19,665 bases of DNA from Actinomycetota bacterium (GTDB lineage: Bacteria; Actinomycetota; Actinomycetes; Streptosporangiales; Streptosporangiaceae): contig QGUZ01000068.1 of the NCBI GenBank assembly GCA_003242605.1, positions 1 through 19,665 on the forward strand, read 5' to 3'. Made by a program: the position numbers and the translations under genes. The notes beneath the pieces are model-generated. The model was not told the origin of the DNA. It searched no databases and was given only the letters and a program-made list of their open reading frames with translations. Within the stretch, counting starts at the first letter, position 1, and every line of letters starts with the position of its first letter. This document shows positions 6,499 to 14,583 of the stretch, piece by piece.

Positions 6499-9072
6499 AT
6501 GGCCACCCGTGCGTCCGACGGGAAGCCGAGGGGATCGGCGGCCCGTGCCAAGTCCTCCCGAGGGTCAGCCCCCGCGAGAGGCGGGGCGTCCGCACGTACG
6601 GCCAAGCGGGCGGGTGCCCGCACGTCAGGGCGCGCCCCGGCCCGCAGGCCGGTATCCGCCCACTCCGACCCGATCGGCTGGCTGTTTGCGGCGATCGGCA
6701 AGCTCATCGTCGGGCTGTGGCTACTGCTCGCCAACACGATCGGCGGCGCCGTACGGGCCGTGGGGCAGGGGGCGCGGGAGCTCGACCCGGAGCACCGGCG
6801 GGACGGCCTCGGGCTCGCGGTGCTCGCCGGCGCGATCGTGCTCGCCGCGCTGATCTGGCGCACCCCCACCGGCGCGGTCTCGGCCACGGTGAACGCCGTG
6901 GCGAGGGGCGTGTTCGGCGCGCTCGCCTGGGCGCTGCCGATCATGCTCGCCGCGCTCGCCTGGCGGCTGCTGCGGCACCCGGACCAGGGCCAGGACACCG
7001 GCCGGATGAGCATCGGGTGGACCGCCCTGCTGCTCGGCGTCCTGGGCATCGTGCACGTCGCGCACGGCACGCCGTACCCGTCGGGCGGGCCGAACGACGG
7101 GATGGACGCGGTGTCCCGGGCGGGCGGCCTGCTCGGGTTCCTCGTGTCGGCGCCGCCGGACAGCATCCTGCCGTCGTTCGTCACGATCGTGCTGCTGCTC
7201 ATGTTGTCCGGGTTCGGCGTCCTGGTGATCACGGCGACCCCGGTGTACCGCATCCCGGAGCGGCTCGCCGACATCCGGCACATGCTCTTCGAGCGGGGCG
7301 GGCCCCGCACCCGCGGCCGGTCCGGGCGGCGCCGCGGCGGCGACGAGGCGGACAGGCCCGCCGCCGAGCGGCGCGCCAAGCGGCCCAAGCGGGAGCCCGT
7401 GGTCGAGCCGGGCGAGGGGGACCGCCCGTACGACAGCCCGGTGATCGCGGAGAAGGAGGAGGCGGCCGAGGCGCACTCGCCGGAGATCATCCCCGGGCTC
7501 GCCGACGAGGAGCCGCCCCCGCCGCCGGAGCCGAAGCCGCGCAGCGAGCCGCCGCCGCCCACGCCCGCGCCGCGCAAGGTCGAGCAGCTCGTGCTCTCCC
7601 CGCAGTCCGGCTCCTACACGCTGCCGGACCTCAGCCTGCTGCGCCCCGGCACGCCGCCGAAGCCGCGCACCAAGGCGAACGACATGGTGGTGGAGGCGCT
7701 CTCCAGCGTGCTGGAGCAGTTCGGCATCGACGCGCAGGTGGTCGGGTTCACCCGCGGGCCCACGGTCACCCGGTACGAGATCGAGCTCGGCCCGGCCGTG
7801 AAGGTGGAGAAGGTCACCGCGCTCACCAAGAACATCGCCTACGCGGTGAAGTCCGCCGACGTGCGCATCCTGTCCCCGATCCCCGGCAAGTCGGCGATCG
7901 GGGTGGAGATCCCCAACACCGACAAGGACCTGGTGTCCCTCGGCGACGTGCTGCGCTCGCCGGTGGCGGCGGCCGAGCACCACCCGATGATCGTCGGCCT
8001 CGGCAAGGACGTCGAGGGCCGCACGATCGTGGCGAACCTCGCGAAGATGCCGCACATCCTCATCGCGGGCGCCACCGGCGCGGGCAAGTCGACCTGCATC
8101 AACAGCCTGATCAGCTCGATCCTCATGCGCGCCACCCCGGACGAGGTGCGCATGGTGCTCGTCGACCCCAAGCGGGTGGAGCTCAGCGCGTACGACGGCA
8201 TCCCGCACCTGATCACGCCGATCATCACCAACCCGAAGAAGGCCGCCGAGGCCCTCGAGTGGGTGGTCGGCGAGATGGACCGCCGGTACGACGACCTCGC
8301 CGCGACCGGGTTCCGCCACATCGACGACTTCAACAAGGCGGTGCGCGCCGGCAAGCTCACCCCGCCGCCCGGCAGCGACCGCGTCTACCGGCCGTACCCG
8401 TACCTGCTGGTGATCATCGACGAGCTCGCCGACCTGATGATGGTGGCCCCGCGCGACGTGGAGGACTCCATCGTGCGGATCACCCAGCTCGCCCGGGCCG
8501 CCGGCATCCACCTGGTGATCGCCACCCAGCGGCCGTCGGTCGACGTGGTCACCGGCCTGATCAAGGCGAACGTGCCGTCCCGGCTCGCGTTCGCCACCTC
8601 CAGCCTCGCCGACTCGCGGGTCATCCTCGACCAGCCGGGCGCCGAGAAGCTCGTCGGCCAGGGCGACGCGCTGTTCCTGCCGATGGGCGCGAGCAAGCCG
8701 ATGCGGCTGCAGAACGCCTACATCTCCGAGAAGGAGATCGCGGACATCGTCGCGCACTGCAAGGCCCAGATGAAGGCCGAGTACCGCGACGACGTGTTCG
8801 GCGCCGCCAAGGCGAAGAAGGAGATCGACGAGGACATCGGCGACGACCTCGACCTGCTGCTGCAGGCCGCCGAGCTCGTCGTCACCACCCAGTTCGGCTC
8901 CACCTCGATGCTCCAGCGCAAGCTGCGCGTCGGGTTCGCCAAGGCGGGCCGGCTCATGGACCTGCTGGAGAGCCGCGGCGTGGTCGGCCCCAGCGAGGGC
9001 TCCAAGGCCCGCGAGGTCCTCGTCAAGCCCGACGAGCTGCCCCAGTTGCTCGCCTCGCTGCGCGGCGAATAA
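6499..9072 (+). CDS. ftsK: DNA translocase FtsK/SpoIIIE
   Basis: The 857-residue protein pumps chromosomal DNA through the division septum. A basic Ala/Arg/Ser-rich N-terminus of about 55 residues precedes roughly four membrane helices (about 60-255). A charged Pro/Glu-rich linker follows to about 360. The motor has an alpha region from about 395 (KANDMVVEALSSVLEQFGID), Walker A GATGAGKST (524-532, Lys530) and Walker B LLVIIDELAD (Asp641). The C-terminal gamma winged helix (about 780-857), with STSMLQRKLRVGFAKAGRLM and LESRGVVGP, is the part that reads oriented octamers in FtsK/SpoIIIE. Length and order are typical for actinobacteria. The ATG at 6499 fits the leaderless promoter. Downstream neighbours match the conserved ftsK-rimO-pgsA-clgR block. 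Confidence 0.98.
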   Translation: MATRASDGKPRGSAARAKSSRGSAPARGGASARTAKRAGARTSGRAPARRPVSAHSDPIGWLFAAIGKLIVGLWLLLANTIGGAVRAVGQGARELDPEHRRDGLGLAVLAGAIVLAALIWRTPTGAVSATVNAVARGVFGALAWALPIMLAALAWRLLRHPDQGQDTGRMSIGWTALLLGVLGIVHVAHGTPYPSGGPNDGMDAVSRAGGLLGFLVSAPPDSILPSFVTIVLLLMLSGFGVLVITATPVYRIPERLADIRHMLFERGGPRTRGRSGRRRGGDEADRPAAERRAKRPKREPVVEPGEGDRPYDSPVIAEKEEAAEAHSPEIIPGLADEEPPPPPEPKPRSEPPPPTPAPRKVEQLVLSPQSGSYTLPDLSLLRPGTPPKPRTKANDMVVEALSSVLEQFGIDAQVVGFTRGPTVTRYEIELGPAVKVEKVTALTKNIAYAVKSADVRILSPIPGKSAIGVEIPNTDKDLVSLGDVLRSPVAAAEHHPMIVGLGKDVEGRTIVANLAKMPHILIAGATGAGKSTCINSLISSILMRATPDEVRMVLVDPKRVELSAYDGIPHLITPIITNPKKAAEALEWVVGEMDRRYDDLAATGFRHIDDFNKAVRAGKLTPPPGSDRVYRPYPYLLVIIDELADLMMVAPRDVEDSIVRITQLARAAGIHLVIATQRPSVDVVTGLIKANVPSRLAFATSSLADSRVILDQPGAEKLVGQGDALFLPMGASKPMRLQNAYISEKEIADIVAHCKAQMKAEYRDDVFGAAKAKKEIDEDIGDDLDLLLQAAELVVTTQFGSTSMLQRKLRVGFAKAGRLMDLLESRGVVGPSEGSKAREVLVKPDELPQLLASLRGE

Positions 9073-9084
9073 GGCCGGTGCCAA

Positions 9085-9110
9085 GGCCGGTACGGCCCGC
9101 CGTACCGGCC
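9085..9110 (+). terminator. Strong hairpin after ftsK
   Basis: A perfect 11-bp stem (GGCCGGTACGG at 9085-9095, CCGTACCGGCC at 9100-9110) with a 4-nt loop starts 12 nt after the ftsK stop. Only a short T3 lies at 9116-9118, typical of GC-rich actinobacterial terminators. Confidence 0.65.
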
Positions 9111-9148
9111 GAGCCTTTGCCCGGTGCACCGCGCCACACGACCCGCCC

Positions 9149-9165
9149 TTCAATCACTGATTGAA
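9149..9165. promoter_or_regulatory. 17-bp perfect palindrome, candidate operator
   Basis: TTCAATCA-C-TGATTGAA is perfectly symmetric with a one-base centre and is AT-rich against a GC-rich background. It overlaps where a -35 would lie for the TACATT -10 candidate at 9176-9181. Repressor binding would therefore block transcription of the RodZ-like gene and perhaps of the rimO group. The half-site resembles MarR-type operators, but the regulator is not identifiable here. Confidence 0.55.
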
Positions 9166-9175
9166 TGCGAATGAC

Positions 9176-9181
9176 TACATT
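9176..9181 (+). promoter_or_regulatory. Putative -10 hexamer of the RodZ-like gene
   Basis: TACATT lies 5 nt before an in-frame GTG (9187) and 74 nt before the ATG at 9256, which has a strong ribosome site. Transcription from here could give either a leaderless GTG product or a leader of about 68 nt. Confidence 0.35.
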
Positions 9182-9255
9182 TCGTTGTGGCGGGTACGAC
9201 AGGTACGACAGTGATCGACAGTGCGCCGGGCGCGGGACAACAGCGGGAGGCGCCC

Positions 9256-10278
9256 ATGAGCGGCAACACCGATGGCGTCACGGAGAGTGTCGGGGGGAGC
9301 GGCAACGGAGGCGGCGGCGCTGCCGGCGTCGCCCGGCCCGAGGTAAGAGCCGAGATGAAGGACATCAGAGCGGCCGACGGGCGGCGGCCCGGCGCGACGA
9401 CGGGGGACACCGCACACCGCCCCGCACGGGAGATCACGCGGCTCGGATCCGCGGGCACCCCGGTCGCCGGCGGGCGCGGCGGCGCGACCGCCGTCCGGGA
9501 CCGCGAGGCGCGGCCGGGCGGGATCGGGGCGAAGCTGGCGCGCGCCCGGGAGGAGGCCGGCATGTCGGTGGCCGAGCTGAGCCTCCTTACCCGCATCCGG
9601 GAGCCGGTGATCCGGGCCATCGAGCACGACGACTTCTCCATGGGCGGCGGGGACTTCTACACCCGCGGCCACATCCGCAACATCGCGCGCGCGATCGGGC
9701 TCGACCCGGGTCCGATCCTGCAGGAGTACGACGAGCAGTGCGGCGGCGCGCCGCAGCCGGTGCGGGCCGCCGAGGTCTTCCTCGCCGAGATACCGATCAA
9801 GCTGCGGGAGCGCCGCAGCGTCAACTGGACCACGGCCCTGGCGTTCCTGCTCATCCTCGTGGTGGCGTTCGGCATCGCGCGCCTGCTGAGCGGCGGCACC
9901 ACCGGCGGCGTGGACTCCGCCGACCTGCGCCGCAGCCCGGCCCAGCCGGCCGCGACCGCGAGCCGGGCCGCTGCGCCGTCCGCCGCGCCGTCCCGGCAAC
10001 CGGCGGCCGCCGTGCCCGCCCCCGTCGAGCACGTCGCGGTGCAGGTGACCGCGGACCGCACCACCCGGCTGCTGGTCCGGGACGCCGACGGCAAGCGGCT
10101 GTTCCGCGGCGACCTGACCGCCGGGAGCACCTCGGAGTGGCGGGCCAAGGGCCGGATCACGCTCACCGTCGACGACGCGGGCGCGGTGCGGCTGCGGGTC
10201 AACGGCAAGAACCTCGGGCCCGCCGGGCGGGAGGGGGAGCGCGTGACCCGGTCGTTCCGGCCGCCCCGGACCCGCTGA
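9256..10278 (+). CDS. RodZ-like helix-turn-helix membrane protein
   Basis: The 340-residue product has a disordered Gly/Ala/Arg-rich N-terminus. An HTH_25-type domain follows at about 88-161 (IGAKLARAREEAGMSVAELS, then IREPVIRAIE, and FYTRGHIRNIARAIGLD). One membrane helix lies at about 191-211 after a basic stretch. A Pro/Ala linker leads to a beta-rich C-terminal domain of DUF4115 type at about 257-335. This is the RodZ plan: cytoplasmic HTH, one helix, external domain. RodZ links MreB to cell-wall synthesis in rods; in actinomycetes the role is less clear. I prefer ATG 9256 because GGGAGG lies 5 nt upstream. GTG 9187 would add 23 residues and is possible if the mRNA is leaderless. The gene sits between ftsK and rimO as in Streptomyces. 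Confidence 0.88.
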   Translation: MSGNTDGVTESVGGSGNGGGGAAGVARPEVRAEMKDIRAADGRRPGATTGDTAHRPAREITRLGSAGTPVAGGRGGATAVRDREARPGGIGAKLARAREEAGMSVAELSLLTRIREPVIRAIEHDDFSMGGGDFYTRGHIRNIARAIGLDPGPILQEYDEQCGGAPQPVRAAEVFLAEIPIKLRERRSVNWTTALAFLLILVVAFGIARLLSGGTTGGVDSADLRRSPAQPAATASRAAAPSAAPSRQPAAAVPAPVEHVAVQVTADRTTRLLVRDADGKRLFRGDLTAGSTSEWRAKGRITLTVDDAGAVRLRVNGKNLGPAGREGERVTRSFRPPRTR

Positions 10279-10364
10279 GCCCCGCCGCGGACGCGACAAC
10301 AGGGTGACCGGGCGGGGGTGGGTGCGTCGCACGGTGGCCGAGTGCCGCTACCGTAGAGCACGCC

Positions 10365-11810
10365 ATGTCTGCTCGCCGTACCCCGTCCCGGACCGCCTCG
10401 CTCGTCACCCTGGGCTGTGCGCGCAACGAGGTCGACTCCGAAGAGCTCGCCGCCCGGCTGGAGGCCGCGGGCTGGCGTATCGCCGACGACGGTGACACGC
10501 CCGACGTCATCGTCGTGAACACCTGCGGCTTCATCGAGTCGGCGAAGCAGGACTCGATCGACACGCTGCTCGCCGCGGCCGACTCCGGGGCCAAGGTGGT
10601 CGCCGCCGGGTGCCTCGCCGAACGGTACGGCAAGCAGCTCGCCGACGCGCTGCCCGAGGCGGCGGCGGTGATCTCGTTCGACCACTACGCGGACATCGGC
10701 GCGGTCCTCGACGACGTGGTCGCCGGGCGGCCGATCACGCCGCACACCCCGCGCGACCGCCGCACGCTGCTCCCGATCACCCCGGTCGAGCGGCACCGCG
10801 AGGCCCGGCACGTGCCCGGCCACATCACCGCGCCGCAGGCCGCCGAGGACGACGCCGCCGTGCCGACCCCGGCGAGCGGCCCCCGGCTGATGCGGCGGCG
10901 GCTCGCCGGCGGGCCGGTCGCCTCGCTCAAGCTCGCCTCCGGCTGCGACCGCCGGTGCACGTTCTGCGCGATCCCGTCGTTCCGCGGCGCCCACGTGTCC
11001 CGCCCGCCCGAGCAGGTGCTCGCCGAGGCCCGCTGGCTCGCCGAGCAGGGCGTCAAGGAGATCGTCCTGGTCAGCGAGAACTCCACCTCGTACGGCAAGG
11101 ACCTCGGCGACCTGCGCGCCCTGGAGCGGCTGCTGCCGCGGCTCGCCGCGATCGACGGCGTGGAGCGGGTGCGGGTCAGCTACCTGCAGCCCGCCGAGCT
11201 GCGGCCCGGCCTCATCGACGTGATCGCGGGCACCGAGGGCGTGGCGCCGTACTTCGACCTGTCGTTCCAGCACGCCAGCCCCACCGTGCTGCGCCGCATG
11301 CGCCGGTTCGGCGACCCCGAGCGGTTCCTCGGGCTGCTCGAGCGCATCCGCGAGCGCAACCCGCGGGCGGGCATCCGGTCGAACTTCATCGTCGGCTTCC
11401 CCGGCGAGACCGAGGAGGAGTTCCAGCAGCTGGTCGACTTCCTCCAGGAGGCCCGGCTCGACGTGATCGGCGTGTTCGGCTACTCCGACGAGGAGGGCAC
11501 CGAGGCGGCCGGGTTCGACGGCAAGCTCGGCCAGGATGTGATCGACGAGCGGGTCTCGGTGCTGTCGGAGCTGGCCGAGGAGCTGAACGCGCAGCGCGCC
11601 GAGGAACGCATCGGTGAGGAGTTGCGGGTGCTGATCGAGGAGGATCTCGGCGACGGCGGCTTCGAAGGCCGCGCCGACCACCAGGGCCCCGAGGTGGACG
11701 GGTCGGTGACCGTTCAGGGCATCGGGCTCGTCCCCGGGCAGTTCGTCCGTGCCGTCGCGGTCGACGCCGAGGGCGTGGACCTCATCGCCAAGGTCAAGGC
11801 CGGGCCGTGA
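10365..11810 (+). CDS. rimO: Ribosomal protein S12 methylthiotransferase RimO
   Basis: The 481-residue enzyme is a radical-SAM methylthiotransferase that modifies an Asp of ribosomal protein S12. The N-terminal MTTase domain has cluster ligands Cys18 (LGCARNEVDSE), Cys54 (NTCGFIES) and Cys83 (AGCLAERYGK). The radical-SAM motif CDRRCTFC supplies Cys194, Cys198 and Cys201. A TRAM domain occupies about the last 65 residues (LRVLIEEDLGDGG onward). LGCARNEVDSE and NTCGFIESAKQDSI favour RimO over MiaB. An insert of about 50 residues with low conservation (about 125-175) precedes the radical-SAM core. ATG 10365 fits; TACCGT 10 nt upstream may be a -10. Its TGA overlaps the pgsA GTG start by 4 nt, implying coupled translation. 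Confidence 0.96.
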   Translation: MSARRTPSRTASLVTLGCARNEVDSEELAARLEAAGWRIADDGDTPDVIVVNTCGFIESAKQDSIDTLLAAADSGAKVVAAGCLAERYGKQLADALPEAAAVISFDHYADIGAVLDDVVAGRPITPHTPRDRRTLLPITPVERHREARHVPGHITAPQAAEDDAAVPTPASGPRLMRRRLAGGPVASLKLASGCDRRCTFCAIPSFRGAHVSRPPEQVLAEARWLAEQGVKEIVLVSENSTSYGKDLGDLRALERLLPRLAAIDGVERVRVSYLQPAELRPGLIDVIAGTEGVAPYFDLSFQHASPTVLRRMRRFGDPERFLGLLERIRERNPRAGIRSNFIVGFPGETEEEFQQLVDFLQEARLDVIGVFGYSDEEGTEAAGFDGKLGQDVIDERVSVLSELAEELNAQRAEERIGEELRVLIEEDLGDGGFEGRADHQGPEVDGSVTVQGIGLVPGQFVRAVAVDAEGVDLIAKVKAGP

Positions 11811-12523
11811 CCGATCAGCCGGGCACCGGTGCCGAGCCGCTGCGTCCCGTGGTGGGCGGCAGGGTGGGAGGCAGGGTGAGCCTGTGGAACGTCGCCAACG
11901 CCGTCACCGTGGTCCGGCTGGTGCTCGTGCCATGCTTCGCGGCGCTGCTGTTCCTCCCGGGCGACGGGTGGCGGTTCGCGGCACTCGCGGTCTTCGTGAT
12001 CGCCTCGCTCACCGACCGCCTCGACGGCGAGCTCGCCCGGCGCTACGGGCTCGTCACCGACTTCGGCAAGATCGCCGATCCGATCGCGGACAAGGCGCTC
12101 ACCGGCTCCGCGCTCGTCGGCCTGTCCCTCCTCGGCGAGCTGCCCTGGTGGGTCACCGTGCTGATCATGGGCCGGGAGATCGGCGTCACCCTGCTGCGGT
12201 TCGCCGTGCTCCGGCACGGCGTGATCCCGGCGAGCTGGGGCGGCAAGATCAAGACGGTGCTCCAGGTCCTGGCGATCTCGCTCTACCTGCTCCCCGGCGT
12301 GCCGGAGGTGCTGCGCTGGCTCACCATGGGCGCCGCGGTGCTCGTGACCACGGCCACCGGTCTCGACTACGTCGTCCGCGCGGTACGGCTGCGCCGGGCG
12401 GCGACGCGGGCGCGCACCGCCGAGGCGGCCGCGGGGCCGGCCGGCACGGCGCCGGCGCGGGAGACAGGTGATGATCGGCTCGGTCGTGGGAATGCCGGTG
12501 GCGATGGAGATGTTGTCGGATAA
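11807..12523 (+). CDS. pgsA: CDP-diacylglycerol-glycerol-3-phosphate 3-phosphatidyltransferase
   Basis: The integral membrane enzyme of 238 residues makes phosphatidylglycerophosphate, the precursor of phosphatidylglycerol and cardiolipin. It carries the CDP-alcohol phosphatidyltransferase motif as DRLDGELARRYGLVTDFGKI followed by ADPIAD, with the expected DG, AR, G, D and D spacing, and several hydrophobic helices. The start GTG at 11807 overlaps the rimO stop. An internal GTG at 11876 has GGGAGG 4 nt upstream and would give 215 residues beginning at SLWNVANAVT; either may be used. The last 53 bp overlap the next gene and encode a Gly/Asp-rich tail that is probably not conserved. The position after rimO and before the CinA-type gene is the actinobacterial norm. 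Paralogues acting on other alcohols cannot be fully excluded. Confidence 0.93.
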   Translation: MTDQPGTGAEPLRPVVGGRVGGRVSLWNVANAVTVVRLVLVPCFAALLFLPGDGWRFAALAVFVIASLTDRLDGELARRYGLVTDFGKIADPIADKALTGSALVGLSLLGELPWWVTVLIMGREIGVTLLRFAVLRHGVIPASWGGKIKTVLQVLAISLYLLPGVPEVLRWLTMGAAVLVTTATGLDYVVRAVRLRRAATRARTAEAAAGPAGTAPARETGDDRLGRGNAGGDGDVVG

Positions 12524-13022
12524 GGGGCTGCGGGACGCCTCCGCGCGGGCGCTCGAGCTGCTGGTGAAGGCCGGCAGGACGGTGGCCGTGGCGGAGTCGA
12601 TCACCGCCGGCATGATCGGAGCCGCGCTGACCGCCCCGGCCGGGGCGTCGGCCGCGTTCCGCGGGGGTGTGATCGCCTACGCCACCGAGCTCAAGCACCG
12701 GCTGCTCGCCGTACCGGCCGACCTGCTGGAACGGGAGGGCGCGGTCGACCCTCGGGTGGCGGCGGCGATGGCGACCGGGGTGCGCGGGCTCACCGGAGCC
12801 GACTACGGCCTGGCGGTGACCGGCGTGGCCGGGCCGGACCCGCAGGACGGCAAACCCGTCGGGACGGTGCACATCGCGGTGTGCGGCCCCGGCGACCGGC
12901 TGTGGCACCGGGACCCGGTGCTCACCGGCGACCGCGCCGAGATCCGGTTGCAGGTCGTGCGGGAATCCGTTGACCTGTTGTGTGACGTCCTCGAGTCGAG
13001 ATCAGAGAACGAATTTGTCTGA
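12471..13022 (+). CDS. CinA C-terminal-domain nicotinamide-nucleotide amidohydrolase (PncC type)
   Basis: The 183-residue protein is only the CinA C-terminal domain; the N-terminal MocF-like (pyrophosphatase) domain of full CinA is absent, as is usual in actinobacteria. The family deamidates nicotinamide mononucleotide to nicotinic acid mononucleotide in NAD salvage. The likely catalytic Ser43 lies in VAESITAGMIGAALT, Tyr70 and Lys75 in IAYATELKHRLL, and the glycine loop is VTGVAGPDPQDGKPVGTVHIAV. GGGAG at 12459-12463 lies 7 nt before ATG 12471; the GTG at 12468 is an alternative. The gene overlaps pgsA by 53 bp in another frame, so it is probably translated from the same mRNA. Family confident; in vivo role inferred. 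Confidence 0.93.
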   Translation: MIGSVVGMPVAMEMLSDKGLRDASARALELLVKAGRTVAVAESITAGMIGAALTAPAGASAAFRGGVIAYATELKHRLLAVPADLLEREGAVDPRVAAAMATGVRGLTGADYGLAVTGVAGPDPQDGKPVGTVHIAVCGPGDRLWHRDPVLTGDRAEIRLQVVRESVDLLCDVLESRSENEFV

Positions 13023-13033
13023 TTACCACGTTA

Positions 13034-13047
13034 CGTCCCGAGCGAAC
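13034..13047 (-). promoter_or_regulatory. Candidate ClgR box upstream of clgR
   Basis: On the minus strand GTTCGCTCGGGACG nearly fits the ClgR operator as I recall it from Streptomyces (GTTCGC, five bases, GCG), with one mismatch in the last triplet. It lies just upstream of a possible promoter (TTGGTC at 13057-13062, 18 nt, TACAGG at 13081-13086) and so could mediate autoregulation. Confidence 0.45.
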
Positions 13048-13056
13048 ATGTCCACC

Positions 13057-13086
13057 TTGGTCTGCCGCCACGTCGGTCGTTACAGG
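13057..13086 (+). promoter_or_regulatory. Candidate clgR promoter
   Basis: TTGGTC and TACAGG are separated by 18 nt. A second -10-like hexamer, TACGGT (13087-13092), sits 7 nt before an in-frame GTG at 13100. The leader from here to the preferred ATG at 13283 would be about 190 nt. Confidence 0.35.
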
Positions 13087-13282
13087 TACGGTGGGAGCTG
13101 TGAGTGAGGTCCGTGAGCCACCGGCGAGGAGTCAACCCGTAACGCCCCCGGCGAAGGGGCCGAACGAACCGAATCTGCGGCTGGGGAGTATGTACAAGAG
13201 GAGCGCTAAGAACGGTCGACAGGAGCCGGCCGCGCGGGGAGTGGCCAAGGCGCCGCCCGCCGCGCTCGGGAGGGAGCGACAG

Positions 13283-13648
13283 ATGGTCCTGCTGCGTCAG
13301 CTGCTCGGTGACGTCCTGCGGCGGCTGCGGGTGCGTCAGGGTCGCACCCTGCGCGAGGTCTCGACCATGGCACGGGTCTCCCTCGGCTACCTGTCCGAGG
13401 TGGAGCGCGGGCAGAAGGAGGCGTCCTCCGAGCTGCTCGCGTCGATCTGCGGCGCCCTCGGCGTGCCGCTCTCGCAGGTGCTGCGTGAGGTGTCCGACCA
13501 GTTCGCCCTGGCCGAGCTCCAGCACGCGCCCGTGATGGCGGAGGTGCCCGAGCGCGAGCGCCTGCCGATCCCGGACGCCGTGCCCGGTGGGATCTCCGGA
13601 CCGGAGTTCGACGGCTTCCCCGAGGTGAAGGACATGGTCGCCGCCTGA
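13283..13648 (+). CDS. clgR: ClgR transcriptional regulator of clp protease genes
   Basis: The 121-residue Cro/CI-type HTH protein has the characteristic ClgR sequence: LLGDVLRRLRVRQGRTLREV, then STMARVSLGYLSEVERGQKE and ASSELLASICGALGVPLSQV (HTH about residues 12-72). In Streptomyces ClgR activates clpP1P2, clpC and lon. The protein ends VKDMVAA. In Streptomyces a C-terminal Ala-Ala makes ClgR a ClpP substrate, so feedback degradation is likely. ATG 13283 is chosen because GGGAGGGAG (13268-13276) lies 6 nt upstream and homologues start with this MVLLRQLLGDVL-like sequence. The frame is open back to GTG 13091/13100, which could add about 61-64 poorly conserved Pro/Arg-rich residues. The gene follows the CinA-type gene as in other actinobacteria. 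Confidence 0.93.
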   Translation: MVLLRQLLGDVLRRLRVRQGRTLREVSTMARVSLGYLSEVERGQKEASSELLASICGALGVPLSQVLREVSDQFALAELQHAPVMAEVPERERLPIPDAVPGGISGPEFDGFPEVKDMVAA

Positions 13649-13724
13649 CCGGCTCCGCCCCTCGACCTCAGCGCGCGCGAGCGCGTTCCCGCCGCCGGAT
13701 CCTGCGGGTCAGGCGGACGCCTTC

Positions 13725-13744
13725 CTCGGGCGTGCCCGCCCGAG
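13725..13744. terminator. Hairpin between convergent clgR and the glycosylase gene
   Basis: CTCGGGC (13725-13731) and GCCCGAG (13738-13744) form a perfect 7-bp stem with a 6-nt loop, 76 nt after the clgR stop and 53 nt beyond the end of the convergent glycosylase gene. No T-tract. Could act in either direction. Confidence 0.4.
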
Positions 13745-13797
13745 ACTGCAGGGAGTTCTCTTCGGTTCGCCCTTCGCCACCCCGTGCTCTGGGGACC

Positions 13798-14580
13798 TCA
13801 CCACGGCTGGCAGGCCGGGCAGTAGAAGACCAACCGTTCGTAGGGCCGTGAGCCCAGCTCCCCACGCGCTATCGGAGTACCGCACCGACGGCACGGACGC
13901 CGATCCCTGCCGTACACCCACAGTTCACGCCCGGGGCGCGGGTCGCCGGTGGTGACCGGACCGCGGCCTTCCTCGGCCGCGCGCCGCATCAGCCGTGCCG
14001 TACGGGCCACCATCTCCGCGAGTCCGGCGCACTCACCCACCGGACGCCAGGGCGAGACCCCGGCGAGGAACAGCGTCTCCGCCCGCCAGATCGTCCCGAT
14101 TCCGGCCAGGTTGCGCTGGTCGAGTAGCGCCTCCCCGATCGTCTCCTCCGGCCGCCGCCGCATGCGGCGCTCGGCCTCCGCGGGGTCCCAGTTCGGGCCG
14201 AGCAGGTCCGGGCCGAGATGGCCGATGATCCGATCCTCCCGCTCCGTGGGAATCAGCTCGACCACGCCGAGCCGGACGCCGACCGCCTGATGCTCGGCGT
14301 TCGCCAGCACCAGGCGCACCACGTCGCCCGGCGGCAGACGGCGTCCGGCCGGCTGGATCCACCAGCTCCCGTCCATGCGCAGGTGCGTGTGGACGGTGAG
14401 GCCGCCATCGACCCGGGTGAGCAGGTGCTTGCCGTACGACACGGTGGTGAGCACCGTCCGGCCGGACAGGTCGGCCGTTGCGTACCGGGGCACCCGGAAG
14501 TCGGACCGGGTGAGCGGCCTGCCGTCGAGGGCGGCGCGCAGCCGTGCCGCGGTGCGGAAGACGGCGTCGCCCTCGGGCAT
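13798..14580 (-). CDS. Fpg/Nei-family DNA glycosylase (endonuclease VIII-like)
   Basis: The 260-residue base-excision repair enzyme removes oxidised bases and nicks the abasic site. After Met removal the catalytic Pro2 and Glu3 are exposed (MPEGDAVFRTAARL). Lys51 (YGKHLL) matches the conserved beta-hairpin lysine. The H2TH region is about 150-180 (EALLDQRNLAGIGTIWRAE). A C-terminal zinc finger has Cys230, Cys233, Cys254 and Cys257. MPEGD followed by a hydrophobic residue, and VHTHLRMDGSW, point to the Nei2/actinobacterial Nei group rather than MutM. The ATG at 14580 lies 3 nt after the stop of the upstream Rrf2 gene on the same strand, so the two form a probable operon. A comparable glycosylase lies near clgR in Streptomyces. 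Confidence 0.93.
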   Translation of the reverse strand: MPEGDAVFRTAARLRAALDGRPLTRSDFRVPRYATADLSGRTVLTTVSYGKHLLTRVDGGLTVHTHLRMDGSWWIQPAGRRLPPGDVVRLVLANAEHQAVGVRLGVVELIPTEREDRIIGHLGPDLLGPNWDPAEAERRMRRRPEETIGEALLDQRNLAGIGTIWRAETLFLAGVSPWRPVGECAGLAEMVARTARLMRRAAEEGRGPVTTGDPRPGRELWVYGRDRRPCRRCGTPIARGELGSRPYERLVFYCPACQPW

Positions 14581-14583
14581 ACG

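Noticed and set aside
6721..9153. An 810-codon minus-strand frame opposite ftsK
   Set aside because: Antisense to an unmistakable FtsK and rich in Asp/His/Arg/Val without motifs.
13043..13056. LexA/SOS box (CGAACATGTCCACC)
   Set aside because: Only the left half CGAACATGT fits the actinobacterial SOS consensus; the right half fails. The overlapping ClgR-box reading is better.
13091..13282. Longer ClgR N-terminus starting at GTG 13091 or 13100
   Set aside because: The extra 61-64 residues are Pro/Arg-rich without a fold, and the ATG at 13283 has a strong ribosome site and the family-typical N-terminus. Not fully excluded.
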